DNA of 64,000 nt from Acidobacteriota bacterium (GTDB taxonomy: Bacteria > Acidobacteriota > Terriglobia > Terriglobales > Acidobacteriaceae). The stretch spans positions 1-64,000 of the forward strand of contig JAFATF010000549.1 in NCBI GenBank assembly GCA_019244045.1, written 5' to 3'. This document shows, piece after piece, positions 10,069-18,982 of this stretch. Below the pieces are notes generated by a model. It was not told the origin of the DNA. It did not search any database and saw nothing but the letters and a program-made list of their open reading frames with translations. The translations under genes were made by a program, and so were the position numbers. The first letter of the stretch is position 1, and the number at the start of each line of letters is the position of its first letter.

Positions 10069-13000
10069 TCAAAAACGGTAGTAGAACGCAAACTGGAACA
10101 CTCGTGGCGGATTTAGCTGGCTTACGGATTGCAGTGTTTTGAATCCCGGATCAGGCACTAGGTAGCAAGTTTGGGTGGGAGTAGCGCTCCCACAATTAGG
10201 CCCGAGCGGGTCATATTGAGTCGAGAAAATACCCGACCCGTTTTGCACATAGTAGTTAGGATGATTGAGCAAATTAAATACCTGCGCTTGCAGCGTGATC
10301 GCCTGCCGCTCGCCCAGGCGAAATACACGCGCAATCCCGAGATCCACTTCATCGATCCAAGGCCCGTAAAACGAGTTCAAATTTAACGTTGGACTTGGAC
10401 CGGCGGCGTTGATGCCAGCAGCCGTGTTGCCCGTCGATTCGTTGAATGCGCTGTCATTTAAGTTGTTGTTCGTGTTAGAGAGCGAGCTGCAGCTACTGAA
10501 ATTCACGCCTGTACACGAAGCGTTCAGCAGACCAGTGTAGGGACGGCCAGAATTAAACCCCATAACCGAGCTGATCGTCCAATTGGAGAGCAGACGGCGA
10601 GTCGCTTGACCGCTGAAATGGGTCGCGTCCGGGGAATAGACAGCGGCAATCGAGAGCCGGTGACGCTGGTCGAGCAGCGTCGGACCATGGGTATCTCGGA
10701 GGTCGAACTGATTGTAGAAATCCACGCCGGTCTGCATTCCCTTGGAAAAGGTGTAACTTGTCATCACAGAAAGTCCCTGTGCGACGCGACGTTGTAGGTT
10801 CGCGTAGAAGGAATTGTATTGGTTGACTCCGGGGGAAATCAGCGCATTAATTTGCCCGAAATTGCTGCTAATGAGCCCATCAGTGAGCAGGCCGGCATCT
10901 AGAGTAGGCCGCGCGATTACCGGGCCATTGCAAGGAGAGGCCACTGAAAACGTGCCCGGGGGACAAGCGACATAGGTCGTTACTCCGCTCGGTGGGAGCA
11001 GGTTGAGGTCGTAAGCACTCGAAGCGATCAAGTGCGTGCCGTGCGTCCAAAGTGTCCCCAGCGTGAGCGTTGTGTTGGATGTCAGCTCTTGCTGGATTTC
11101 CAGGCTGGAACTCATAATCATTGGAGTTTTAAAATTGGGCGATACTAATGAAATATTGGATGAGCCTTGGAACAAAGCCGTGCTGCCAAGATTGCCGGGG
11201 AACGTGGGCGCGCCGGCACTGCCAAAACTGAGAGCAGTGGTTCCTTGTTGGGACACCAATCCATTCGCGACCGTTGAGTTCTCGTAATTTATGCCATTAA
11301 ATACTTCATAGAATAGACCAAAGCCGCCGCGGATAACGGTCTTGTCCCTCGGTTGATAAGCAAAACCGAAGCGGGGCGAGAGACGTCGATAACGGTTAGG
11401 AAATTGTCCAGTGAGAGGGAAGGCCGGATTTTCTCTTGGCTGCGGATATACCTGGAAGTCTTCCCGAAGCCCATAATCCAGCGTGAGATTGTGCCGCACC
11501 TGAAATTTATCTTGGGCATAAAAGGCGTAATACGGGTAGGTGAACGGAAAGTGGGGGTTACCGCCAGCTTGCGTATAGAGCCCGTAGGCGCCGAGCGCAA
11601 AGCTGGTGAGGTCAAAAAATTCGTAGGTTCCCTGAAAATTGCCAGGGAAGAAATCGCTCACGTGGGTGCGGTTAATGTCTGTCCCGAACTTAAGCGTGTG
11701 GCGGCCGCGTACGTACGTTAACTGCTCTCCAAATACCCACTGGAATTCCTTCGTGTCGGAGATGGCATAAACGGGATTGCCCAGGTCAAAAAATCCGCGA
11801 GCAAAAAGGTACACGTTCGGGAAGCTTGGATTGATGAGACCCGATGGCGTGCCGATCTGCTCGTCACGCAGGAAGCTGGCATGGAAATCATTGAGCAGCA
11901 CGGGGCTGAAAGTATGCGTCCAATGAGCTGTGGCATGGTGGTCACGAACGTAGTTGTTGGGCAGGGATTCAACTGCGTCACTGGCCACGGGATTAAACGT
12001 GATGGTGCCTCCGGGGGAATTAAAGCGGTTGTAGTTGTAATCGAAGGTGAAGTGATCCCTCTCTTCGGGCTGCCAATCCAGTTTTGGAAAAAACGACAAA
12101 TCGTCGCGTCGGCGCGCACGCTGCCCCAAATTTGAGTGGATGGTATTCAAGGCATTCGATACACCCTGGAGGTAAGCTGGATAATTCGGACTACCGGGCG
12201 CGGGCGCTCCACTCGCGCTGAAGGAAGTCGGGAGAGGGAACGATCCGCTGGGCGAAGGCAGTGGAGTTCCTGGCGCCACATTATTAAAATCAGTTTCCGA
12301 CACCGCGGCGTATTTGCTGTTAATAACAGAAATCGGGTTCAACTGACGTTGCTGCTCGTAGTCGAAATAAAACCATGCCTTGTGCGCGACCACCGGACCG
12401 CCAAAGTCCGCACCAAATTGCTGCAGAACGTTGAGCGGTCGGGGCACATGGTTGGCGTGATCGACCGCGTCATTGGCTCCAGTCCCAGAGTTGCGGTTGA
12501 AATAGAAGGCATTGCCATGGAAGGTGTCGGTCCCTGATTTGGTTACTGTATTCACAAATCCCGAACCAGCACCGCCGTAGGCGGCAGAATATGGAGTATC
12601 GGCAACTTGAAATTCCTGGATTGCTTGCTCGCCGAAAACATAGGGAACGCGCGTCCGCCCCCGTGCGTCACCGAAGTAGTTGCTGGTGTCGTTGGCGCCG
12701 TCTACCGTAAAGGAGTTCGACCCGTTGCCATTGGCATATCCAGAGTCCGCTCCCCCCTGTTGGCCGCCGATGCTCACAAGTCCGAATTGGCCATCCGCAT
12801 TGACATTCGGCGTTAACAGTACAAAATCGGTGTAGCGCCTGCCGCTGAGCGGTAGGTCATTAATCAGTTTTTGATTGACTACTGTGCTGATGGAAGATTC
12901 GGTCGGCCGCAACAGCGGTACCGCGGCTGTGACGGTAACCGAGTCTTGCATAGATCCGACACTGAGCTGAACATTCTGAGAGGTAGTCTGCCCCACTTGC

Positions 13001-13329
13001 ACGATCACGTGATTGACTGCAGTCTTTTGGAACCCTGCACGCTCGAATGTCAGGTCGTAAGTTCCCACGAGTACAAAAGGAAAACTGTAGAGTCCTGTAG
13101 TGTTGGTCTGTGTACTCTGGCGAACACCCGTGGTGTCGTTTGTGAGGTGGATGCTGACTCCTGCCACCACGGCACCGGTGGCATCTGTAACCACACCAGA
13201 GATTGCGCCGCCGGAAATCGCGTTTTGAGCTTGCGTAAGCAGCGCTAAACTGAAAATTATAGGAAGAACTTGTACCCAGGAAGGGATTCGATGGCATGGA
13301 ATTTCCTGGCTGAAAAGAGCAAACTTCAC
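10069..13329 (-). CDS. Oar-like TonB-dependent receptor with carboxypeptidase regulatory-like domain
   Basis: The 1086-residue protein begins with a signal peptide (hydrophobic run PIIFSLALLTQA near residues 23-34). A carboxypeptidase-regulatory-like beta-sandwich follows (about 42-120; GVVTDATGAVVAGVSI then GLYSFPFVLVGTYDL). A plug-type domain (VNQKLINDLPLSGR near 150-163) precedes a long barrel ending in the aromatic C-terminus FAFYYRF. This arrangement is a hallmark of the expanded Oar-type receptor family of Acidobacteriota. It probably imports or senses a large substrate at the outer membrane, often glycans or peptides. No specific ligand is evident and the gene has no operon partners. 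Confidence 0.88.
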   Translation of the reverse strand: MKFALFSQEIPCHRIPSWVQVLPIIFSLALLTQAQNAISGGAISGVVTDATGAVVAGVSIHLTNDTTGVRQSTQTNTTGLYSFPFVLVGTYDLTFERAGFQKTAVNHVIVQVGQTTSQNVQLSVGSMQDSVTVTAAVPLLRPTESSISTVVNQKLINDLPLSGRRYTDFVLLTPNVNADGQFGLVSIGGQQGGADSGYANGNGSNSFTVDGANDTSNYFGDARGRTRVPYVFGEQAIQEFQVADTPYSAAYGGAGSGFVNTVTKSGTDTFHGNAFYFNRNSGTGANDAVDHANHVPRPLNVLQQFGADFGGPVVAHKAWFYFDYEQQRQLNPISVINSKYAAVSETDFNNVAPGTPLPSPSGSFPLPTSFSASGAPAPGSPNYPAYLQGVSNALNTIHSNLGQRARRRDDLSFFPKLDWQPEERDHFTFDYNYNRFNSPGGTITFNPVASDAVESLPNNYVRDHHATAHWTHTFSPVLLNDFHASFLRDEQIGTPSGLINPSFPNVYLFARGFFDLGNPVYAISDTKEFQWVFGEQLTYVRGRHTLKFGTDINRTHVSDFFPGNFQGTYEFFDLTSFALGAYGLYTQAGGNPHFPFTYPYYAFYAQDKFQVRHNLTLDYGLREDFQVYPQPRENPAFPLTGQFPNRYRRLSPRFGFAYQPRDKTVIRGGFGLFYEVFNGINYENSTVANGLVSQQGTTALSFGSAGAPTFPGNLGSTALFQGSSNISLVSPNFKTPMIMSSSLEIQQELTSNTTLTLGTLWTHGTHLIASSAYDLNLLPPSGVTTYVACPPGTFSVASPCNGPVIARPTLDAGLLTDGLISSNFGQINALISPGVNQYNSFYANLQRRVAQGLSVMTSYTFSKGMQTGVDFYNQFDLRDTHGPTLLDQRHRLSIAAVYSPDATHFSGQATRRLLSNWTISSVMGFNSGRPYTGLLNASCTGVNFSSCSSLSNTNNNLNDSAFNESTGNTAAGINAAGPSPTLNLNSFYGPWIDEVDLGIARVFRLGERQAITLQAQVFNLLNHPNYYVQNGSGIFSTQYDPLGPNCGSATPTQTCYLVPDPGFKTLQSVSQLNPPRVFQFAFYYRF

Positions 13330-14050
13330 GGAACACCTCCGGCAGGGCCACTACTATACACCAGACCAAATTGGCGCGCTGATTGCAATTCATCTTCAGA
13401 GTTAAGGACGGTCAAGATCAGGCTCAAGGACATGCTGCATCCCGCGTTAGGCAGCTCTCATATTTGGCCCTGTGCGGCGTTGCCCAGTATGGGCTGCAGC
13501 CAATTGCGACGTCAGTTCTCTATCGTGACAACACTGGCATGTATTTTATTGATCGCGGAAGAGATCGCGTTGCACTCGGCTCATTGTCGCAAGTAGCCTG
13601 GACTAACAATTCTTTATTGGCTGCCCTTCGAGCGTGCTGTTTATACTTACTCTCTCCTGACGACTTTGCGCGGTTCACATCCAAGAGGTAGGCAAACTTC
13701 AGGTCATCAAGGGACAGGCGGAATTGATGCATGCGGCTACTGCGCTAGTCTAGCTTAAAGCAGTGGCCATAACAGTTTTCACGTCCATTCCCATTTGGCG
13801 CTCTAAATGGGTTTTGAACATCCGTGCACCCTTCCCTGACTTATACTTCCTGTCGCCGCGCCGCGAGGAAATAGCTCGAGTTCAGCCCTGGTCAAGAGCG
13901 TTCTGCGCTCTACACTGCGGGGAAAGGTTCTCTGACTTACCATCGACTATGGCGGTACGTTCTGACCAATTTTGAGGTGCTCCAGATGAGTTTGCCATAT
14001 GGGAAGAAAATGTACGACCCGGTTGAGTATTGCACCCTTCGTTCTCGGTC
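13330..14050. other. Intergenic region upstream of two divergent genes
   Basis: About 720 bp separate the TonB receptor start from the epimerase. Short frames occur on both strands but none has a domain or plausible start signal. The stretch probably carries promoters for both genes; no specific site could be assigned. Confidence 0.4.
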
Positions 14051-15121
14051 ATGGCCACTCGCGGGCGTGCGGTGATGCTGACGGGCAGGAGTGCGCAAGG
14101 TAGGGTATTAGTAACCGGAGGAGCGGGTTTTGTCGGGTCGCGCGTCGTTGGCCAGCTGATTGATCGCGAATACGACGTTTACGTTTTAGCCAGGGATAAG
14201 CACAAGCTGACGGACCGTCTGGCGGGCAGAGGCAGCAATCGACTTACACTCCTAAGCGGCGACCTGCTCAAAGATGCCGATCTTGCTCGCCTGGAGAGCG
14301 ACTTAGCCACCCGGGTGAAAGATCTCGATTTTATCGTCCACTTGGTCGGAGGCGGGCCGCTGACTTCTAACGAAGCATTTGCGAAGCAGATTACCGACCT
14401 GAACTACACGGCAACTGCCAACTTGCTGGACATTCTCAAGTCGGCGGGAAAGCTGAATTCTGTTTCGTTAATGGTGTATTTGAGCAGTCTAGCGGCGATG
14501 GGAATACCTAGCAGCGACGGCCACCGGATCGTCTATCGTGAAACAACTCCCTGCAATCCCGTGTTGGCCTACGAACGAGCGAAACTCAAGACAGAACATT
14601 TTCTAGAGGAGCTAGCGCTCACGCGCCACTTAAAAACGTTCATCCTGCGCGTCCCGCAGATATACGGGAGTCCAAGTGATCCCTTGATTGGCATTATCAA
14701 TCTCATGCGGAGGCGCCTGTTTCCAGTGGTTCGAAAACGGGTCGGCAGTCTGCCTTTGATCCATGTTGGCGATGTCGCTGAAGCTGTGTGCACCGTGCTT
14801 GAAAATCATAATAGGATCCGCGTTCCTTGCGAAATCGACGTGCTATGTGAGAAGAGCTACTCGTATACTGAATTGGCGGACATAGTTCGCCACAAATATG
14901 GCCAAGCCGGTCTCCTCCAAGTGCCGTTCTGGTTCCTGTACGCAGCCACCGCGATCACAGAACTCGTGTGCTCTGTCTTGAACAGGCCAGAACCATTAAA
15001 CCGCCGCCGGCTGGTTTCGATGACCATGGATCGAATCGTGGATTCCAGTAAGTTCGTAGACAGCTTCCACTTCAACTTTCATCACAATGTGCAATCCTTT
15101 TTGACCAAGGAACTGAACTGA
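14051..15121 (+). CDS. NAD-dependent epimerase/dehydratase (extended SDR)
   Basis: The product is an extended short-chain dehydrogenase of about 356 residues. The Rossmann motif VLVTGGAGFVGSRVV sits near the N-terminus and the catalytic Y-x3-K is in YERAKLK around residue 180. Substrate-side segments VPQIYGS and LIHVGDVAEA follow. The frame is open from a TTG at 14030; ATG at 14051 or 14075 are better starts, and the first is used here. It may interconvert a nucleotide sugar or act on a lipid-linked substrate. The C-terminal hydrophobic helix (FWFLYAATAITELV) is common in membrane-associated members. It is convergent with the radical SAM group. Confidence 0.75.
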   Translation: MATRGRAVMLTGRSAQGRVLVTGGAGFVGSRVVGQLIDREYDVYVLARDKHKLTDRLAGRGSNRLTLLSGDLLKDADLARLESDLATRVKDLDFIVHLVGGGPLTSNEAFAKQITDLNYTATANLLDILKSAGKLNSVSLMVYLSSLAAMGIPSSDGHRIVYRETTPCNPVLAYERAKLKTEHFLEELALTRHLKTFILRVPQIYGSPSDPLIGIINLMRRRLFPVVRKRVGSLPLIHVGDVAEAVCTVLENHNRIRVPCEIDVLCEKSYSYTELADIVRHKYGQAGLLQVPFWFLYAATAITELVCSVLNRPEPLNRRRLVSMTMDRIVDSSKFVDSFHFNFHHNVQSFLTKELN

Positions 15122-15127
15122 ACTTCT

Positions 15128-15415
15128 TTAGCGCTTCTTTTCCTGGTAACTCATCACCGGTCGGTAGACACAATCGCAGCTACTCGTCCGAGGGCAGTCG
15201 GGGAGCGGCAAGTGCGGGGCTTCTTCGGGGCGATAAACTCCATCCTCCGGCAAGCGCCGGATCTGCTCGCAGCAATGCAAGCCTGGCTGCACCGCCACCC
15301 CAACGATGGATCCTTTTGCCTTCATGCCCAGGCGGTAAGACGCCAAGGTTTTTTCAGCATAATTGCAAGGCTTCTTCATCTCTCCATGAAATTTGATTAA
15401 CCAATCGAAGGGCAT
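15128..15415 (-). CDS. Small Cys-rich conserved protein (EAP-LPLP-C-x-C family)
   Basis: This product of about 95 residues ends with a pattern known from a widespread family of short bacterial proteins: an HCCEQIR segment, then EAPHLPLPDC, then SCDCVYRP. The cysteines suggest metal or cluster binding, though no function is established. The ATG at 15415 is preferred because it begins 8 bp after the radical SAM stop; the frame is open from 15460. Position implies co-transcription with the radical SAM protein and the GT2 glycosyltransferase. It is not a recognisable RiPP precursor. Confidence 0.6.
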   Translation of the reverse strand: MPFDWLIKFHGEMKKPCNYAEKTLASYRLGMKAKGSIVGVAVQPGLHCCEQIRRLPEDGVYRPEEAPHLPLPDCPRTSSCDCVYRPVMSYQEKKR

Positions 15416-15422
15416 AGGCAGT

Positions 15423-16565
15423 TCAGGCTTGCTGCCTTGTTTGCACAGCACCGGACTCAAGCGCGGTCTGCGGTCCCGGGCTGTTAGTCTTAGGCCGGAT
15501 CAGGTGGGTACTCACCCGTGCGAGGGTCGGCAGATCGTGCAGGATATTGGTGTAAGAGGCGTTGGCCAACGGGCAATGGCATTGCTTTGCAGCAATGCTG
15601 CGACGGACTGCCCTGATTCTTTCGCCGAACCATATCTCCTTGAAGTCGTAATTACAATCGCGGAGATTGCCTAGATCATCGGCGCGTACGCAACACGGCC
15701 ACACGGTCCCGTCAGCATAAATCTGAGCGCTGGCCCAGCCCGCGTAACATTTGACCACTTGGTCCTGCTCGTCGAGAATTCGCTTTACCAGCTTGTAGTA
15801 CTCCACGCGTATGGCTTCGGTGACTTTCGCCATACCCCGGTAGGACTTGCTGTTGACGTAGGCAATGAGCCGATCGATGGCTTCGGTGTATTCTGCCGGA
15901 TCTGGTGTAATGGGCAGCCCAACCGTATCGAGTTCAACCCGCGGTTCAGCAATTTCGGTGATGAACTGATCGGCTCCGGACTTATCAGCGTAAGCGATGA
16001 TCTCATCCAAGTGACCCACACTGAAGGTGGACACGACTGAATGGATTCCGACGATCAGGTTCTTGATCTGCTTGCGCAAGCCCAATAACTGGCCTAGACG
16101 TTCTTCAAACTTTTGAAAATTTCCCTTCACCCCGCGAATAAAGTCATGCTTTGCGCCTACGCCATCGAGGGAAAGATTGATGATCAGTTGGCTTTCCGGG
16201 CATGAGCGCGCGATGCGCTCCACTCGCTCTGGAATAATGGGTAGGATCGCATTGGTCGGGATGTTGATGATGCCCGGGCGGCAATGTTCGTAGACCAGTT
16301 GAGCGAGTTCGACCACGTGGGGATACATGAGGGGTTCCCCACCACTGATCGTGAACCAGTACGGAGCTTTGCCGAGGGAGGTAAGGACTTTGTCCCATTC
16401 TTCAATGGTCAGCTCATTCTCACGCTTCATCCATATATTACAGGTCAGGCAACGAGAGTTACATTTGGGCGACGGCGAAAGAGTCAGGTTCACCGGCAGC
16501 ATCTGTGGCCAGCCAAGCCGGCGGTAGAGCTGGAAAAAAGGAATACGGGATAGGACACCAAGCAT
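15423..16565 (-). CDS. Radical SAM/SPASM domain protein
   Basis: The 380-residue protein has the radical SAM cluster motif C-x3-C-x2-C (CNSRCLTC, Cys35/39/42 from the chosen start) and the GGEPLMYP glycine-rich SAM segment. A C-terminal SPASM-like region carries CYAGW, TVWPCC and QCHCPL for auxiliary Fe-S clusters. The frame is open to 16712, but that would overlap the upstream glycosyltransferase. ATG at 16565 leaves an 11-bp gap and is chosen. Related proteins occur in surface-polysaccharide and peptide-modification loci. The substrate is unknown. A small Cys-rich gene follows after 7 bp. Confidence 0.85.
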   Translation of the reverse strand: MLGVLSRIPFFQLYRRLGWPQMLPVNLTLSPSPKCNSRCLTCNIWMKRENELTIEEWDKVLTSLGKAPYWFTISGGEPLMYPHVVELAQLVYEHCRPGIINIPTNAILPIIPERVERIARSCPESQLIINLSLDGVGAKHDFIRGVKGNFQKFEERLGQLLGLRKQIKNLIVGIHSVVSTFSVGHLDEIIAYADKSGADQFITEIAEPRVELDTVGLPITPDPAEYTEAIDRLIAYVNSKSYRGMAKVTEAIRVEYYKLVKRILDEQDQVVKCYAGWASAQIYADGTVWPCCVRADDLGNLRDCNYDFKEIWFGERIRAVRRSIAAKQCHCPLANASYTNILHDLPTLARVSTHLIRPKTNSPGPQTALESGAVQTRQQA

Positions 16566-16576
16566 TGAATTCACGA

Positions 16577-17473
16577 TTATGCTGTTTTCCTCAGGATGAC
16601 CTCTTTGGTTGTCTTTGCGATCTGCCAAACCTGGTGATCGCGTCGCTTGAGGTAGTCGCGGACACCGAGCCAACGTCCATATACCTCCAGTCCAGCCACT
16701 GCCCACGTCCAAAGAAAAGCGCGAGGACGCACATCGAGATTACGGATCACGATCCCGAGTACCTTGGCGCCGCTCATTGTACTGACACTGTATCCAAGCA
16801 ACTTGCGAACCGCCAGATGGCCGGCGTAGATGCGACGGCGCTGGTTTAAAAAATCTGTAACCGTCTCCGGACCCTTGTTGTAAACGAGAGCTGTAGGAAT
16901 GTACTTCACCGAGTAACCCTGGCCCCGAATCACCGGTTCTATACTGGCTTCATCGACGGCCGTGTGATAGGGAATTCTTTCAAAGATTTTGCGCAGCGCT
17001 ACCAACTCCCCAGCTTTGAAGTTGACGAGGTTTATCTTGTGATGGAGATCCCAAAGCATATGCGCAGCAAAGCCCATAAAGGTTGCGGGATCGTCGACCG
17101 GCACAGGTCGTGCACAAGTCATTCCCAGTTCCGAATCAGCGAAGGGGGCTACTAGCTGTTCGATGGCGTCGGCCAGGGGAACGAGATCGGCGCTGCACAA
17201 CACCACGATCTTTTCCCGGGCTTCGAGGAGAAAATGGTTGATTGCCGAAGCTTTCCCTTCGCGGTGCCGCTGAACCAGCAGGCGAATGCGGTCGTCCTCT
17301 TTGGCATGACTTTGCACGATAAGCTCCGTTGCATCAGTGCAGCCGCTTGCAACTACCACCATTTCGCTGATAGCCGCGGTGCTCGTGCGCTGATGCCGGA
17401 GAGACTCGAGCAGTCGGCCGATATTGGCCGCTTCGTTATATGCCATGATCCCGATGGAGCAGGTAATCGCCAT
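16577..17473 (-). CDS. Glycosyltransferase family 2
   Basis: The 298-residue protein has a GT-A fold. It opens with CSIGIMAYNEAANIG and has the nucleotide-binding segment VVVASGCTDAT. The position of the usual DXD metal site reads CSADLVP, so only one aspartate is retained. A later QRRRIYAGH segment resembles the Q-x2-R-W motif region of processive enzymes. A C-terminal hydrophobic helix (FLWTWAVAGLEVYG) may anchor it to the membrane. It is the first gene of a three-gene reverse-strand group with the radical SAM and small Cys-rich genes. Confidence 0.8.
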   Translation of the reverse strand: MAITCSIGIMAYNEAANIGRLLESLRHQRTSTAAISEMVVVASGCTDATELIVQSHAKEDDRIRLLVQRHREGKASAINHFLLEAREKIVVLCSADLVPLADAIEQLVAPFADSELGMTCARPVPVDDPATFMGFAAHMLWDLHHKINLVNFKAGELVALRKIFERIPYHTAVDEASIEPVIRGQGYSVKYIPTALVYNKGPETVTDFLNQRRRIYAGHLAVRKLLGYSVSTMSGAKVLGIVIRNLDVRPRAFLWTWAVAGLEVYGRWLGVRDYLKRRDHQVWQIAKTTKEVILRKTA

Positions 17474-17947
17474 TTGGGGAACTCCAATCCGACCGAATCG
17501 GGAGCACGCACGATCGAGCGTAGACTTCGATTATGGGCTCAAAAACGCGTGAATGCAACCTGGTTCCGCTCGACGTGGTCGTATGCTTCCGCATACACAA
17601 CACTCAGCGCTTCCGTTCGCGCTGTATAAAAAATAGAGGGCTGCGGTGAGAAGCACGCTGAACCCATGGCTTATTCCGCGACTTTCGTAAGAGCCTGAAC
17701 CAATACATCCATTCTTCAGCCATGTCCTTGTGCCAGCCATATGAGGGTAGGTGGCGTCCGGCTGAACCCTCCACGCCGGGGCAGTTCTTACAATCGGGGG
17801 TGGCTTGGTTTTTGTTGCAGGTGCGTGGCGCAAGTTGCCATCCAATTCAGCACAGATTCAACGAATTCGATTCTATTTGAACCACCTCTTCAAGAGCTCG
17901 TCAATATCTAACGATACTCTCGGCTACAAAATTCTCATCGCAAAGAA

Positions 17948-18014
17948 CCTCGCCTCGACATAACTCAAGATGGATGCAAGACATGGGGCGGGCGCCGATA
18001 GACTCGAGGCGAGG
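17948..18014. repeat. 11-bp perfect inverted repeat (long hairpin)
   Basis: CCTCGCCTCGA at 17948-17958 is exactly complementary to TCGAGGCGAGG at 18004-18014, separated by 45 bases. It could form a strong stem in RNA upstream of the methyltransferase gene. A second hairpin follows within 10 bp. Function is unknown: leader RNA, small RNA and DNA operator are all possible. Confidence 0.45.
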
Positions 18015-18022
18015 AATGCGCA

Positions 18023-18058
18023 CTGGGGTGAGCAGGGCGAAGGAAAGTTCACCCCCAG
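18023..18058. repeat. 9-bp hairpin with one bulge
   Basis: CTGGGGTGA at 18023-18031 pairs with TCACCCCCAG at 18049-18058 except for one extra C. It directly follows the 11-bp inverted repeat at 17948-18014. No T-run follows, so a classical intrinsic terminator is unlikely. Confidence 0.4.
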
Positions 18059-18240
18059 GGCGTTATGAACGCAGGTTGTTCTTCAACTTAAGATAAAGTC
18101 AAAAAGCACAGGTTTGAACATTCTGCTCTTCCCTGAGCATAATAGGGAAACTCGGGGACAAAGAACTGTAGAATCGTGTTCAGGTGCAAAAGGGTAGCCT
18201 CGTGAAGATTTAGCCTAGATCGAGGGTCGCACTCGGGGGA

Positions 18241-18942
18241 ATGAATTTGGCGTTGGTCAAAGGTGTTCGCAAGGCGGCGTGGAATACGTTGCACTCGGCG
18301 TCTTCAGCATTGGGTTTTGGAATCGCCACCTACCGCCAGCCGGAAAGACTGGAAATCATGCGGGCGATCCGTAACCTGAAACGAAGCTGCGAGATGTTGC
18401 TGACGCCGCTAGAAGGCAGTCAATTGTTCGCCTTGGTGCGTTCCACGGCAAAGCTGGGAGGGGCAATGGCCGAAGTCGGTGTTTTTCGGGGAGCGTCAGC
18501 CCGACTGATTCGCCAAGCCGATGGCGCTCGTCCACTTCACCTGTTTGATACCTTTGAAGGATTGCCCAAGCCCCTCGAAACTGATGTCGAGATTCACGTG
18601 GGCCAGTTCGAGGAGAATGAATTTTTCTGCTCTCTCGAGGCAGTGAAACAAAACCTTGAATCCTGTGCCAATGTGCATTTTCACCCCGGACTTTTTCCGG
18701 CTACCGGCAAGGCTGTCGAAAACGACAAATTCTCATTCGTGCACGCGGACGTTGATCTATACGCGAGTACAAAAAGCGTGTTGGAATTTTTTTATCCTCG
18801 AATGCTGCGCGGCGGCATCCTCTTGACCCATGACTTCGCGACTGCTCACGGTCCCCATAAGGCCTTTGCTGAATTCTTTGAGCGTCTACCTGAACCGCTT
18901 ATCGAATTGCCTGGAGATCAAGCCATGGTCGTGAAGCTCTGA
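18241..18942 (+). CDS. TylF/MycF-type class I SAM-dependent methyltransferase
   Basis: The 233-residue product matches the TylF-like sugar O-methyltransferase family. The SAM-binding strand and loop read MAEVGVFRGASARLI near residues 77-91. The acidic loop is HLFDTFEGLPKP near 100-111. The metal and substrate region is HADVDLYASTKSV near 167-179, followed by GGILLTHDF. Family members are Mg-dependent and usually methylate deoxysugars or other secreted-metabolite sugars. The UPF0104-type membrane protein begins 40 bp downstream on the same strand, so the two may form an operon. The real substrate is not inferable. Confidence 0.82.
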   Translation: MNLALVKGVRKAAWNTLHSASSALGFGIATYRQPERLEIMRAIRNLKRSCEMLLTPLEGSQLFALVRSTAKLGGAMAEVGVFRGASARLIRQADGARPLHLFDTFEGLPKPLETDVEIHVGQFEENEFFCSLEAVKQNLESCANVHFHPGLFPATGKAVENDKFSFVHADVDLYASTKSVLEFFYPRMLRGGILLTHDFATAHGPHKAFAEFFERLPEPLIELPGDQAMVVKL

Positions 18943-18982
18943 TCTATGTCAGCCGATGAGCTGAACCTTGAGAATCGATTCA

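Larger units (their letters stand above)
17474..18240. other. Intergenic region with paired hairpins
   Basis: No gene was recognised in these 767 bp between the divergent GT2 and TylF-like methyltransferase genes. The right half contains two inverted repeats, described separately at 17948-18014 and 18023-18058. The region should hold promoters for both flanking genes. Confidence 0.4.

Noticed and set aside
11718-12119. Reverse-strand frame inside the TonB receptor gene
   Set aside because: A same-strand shadow in another reading frame of a long, well-supported gene.
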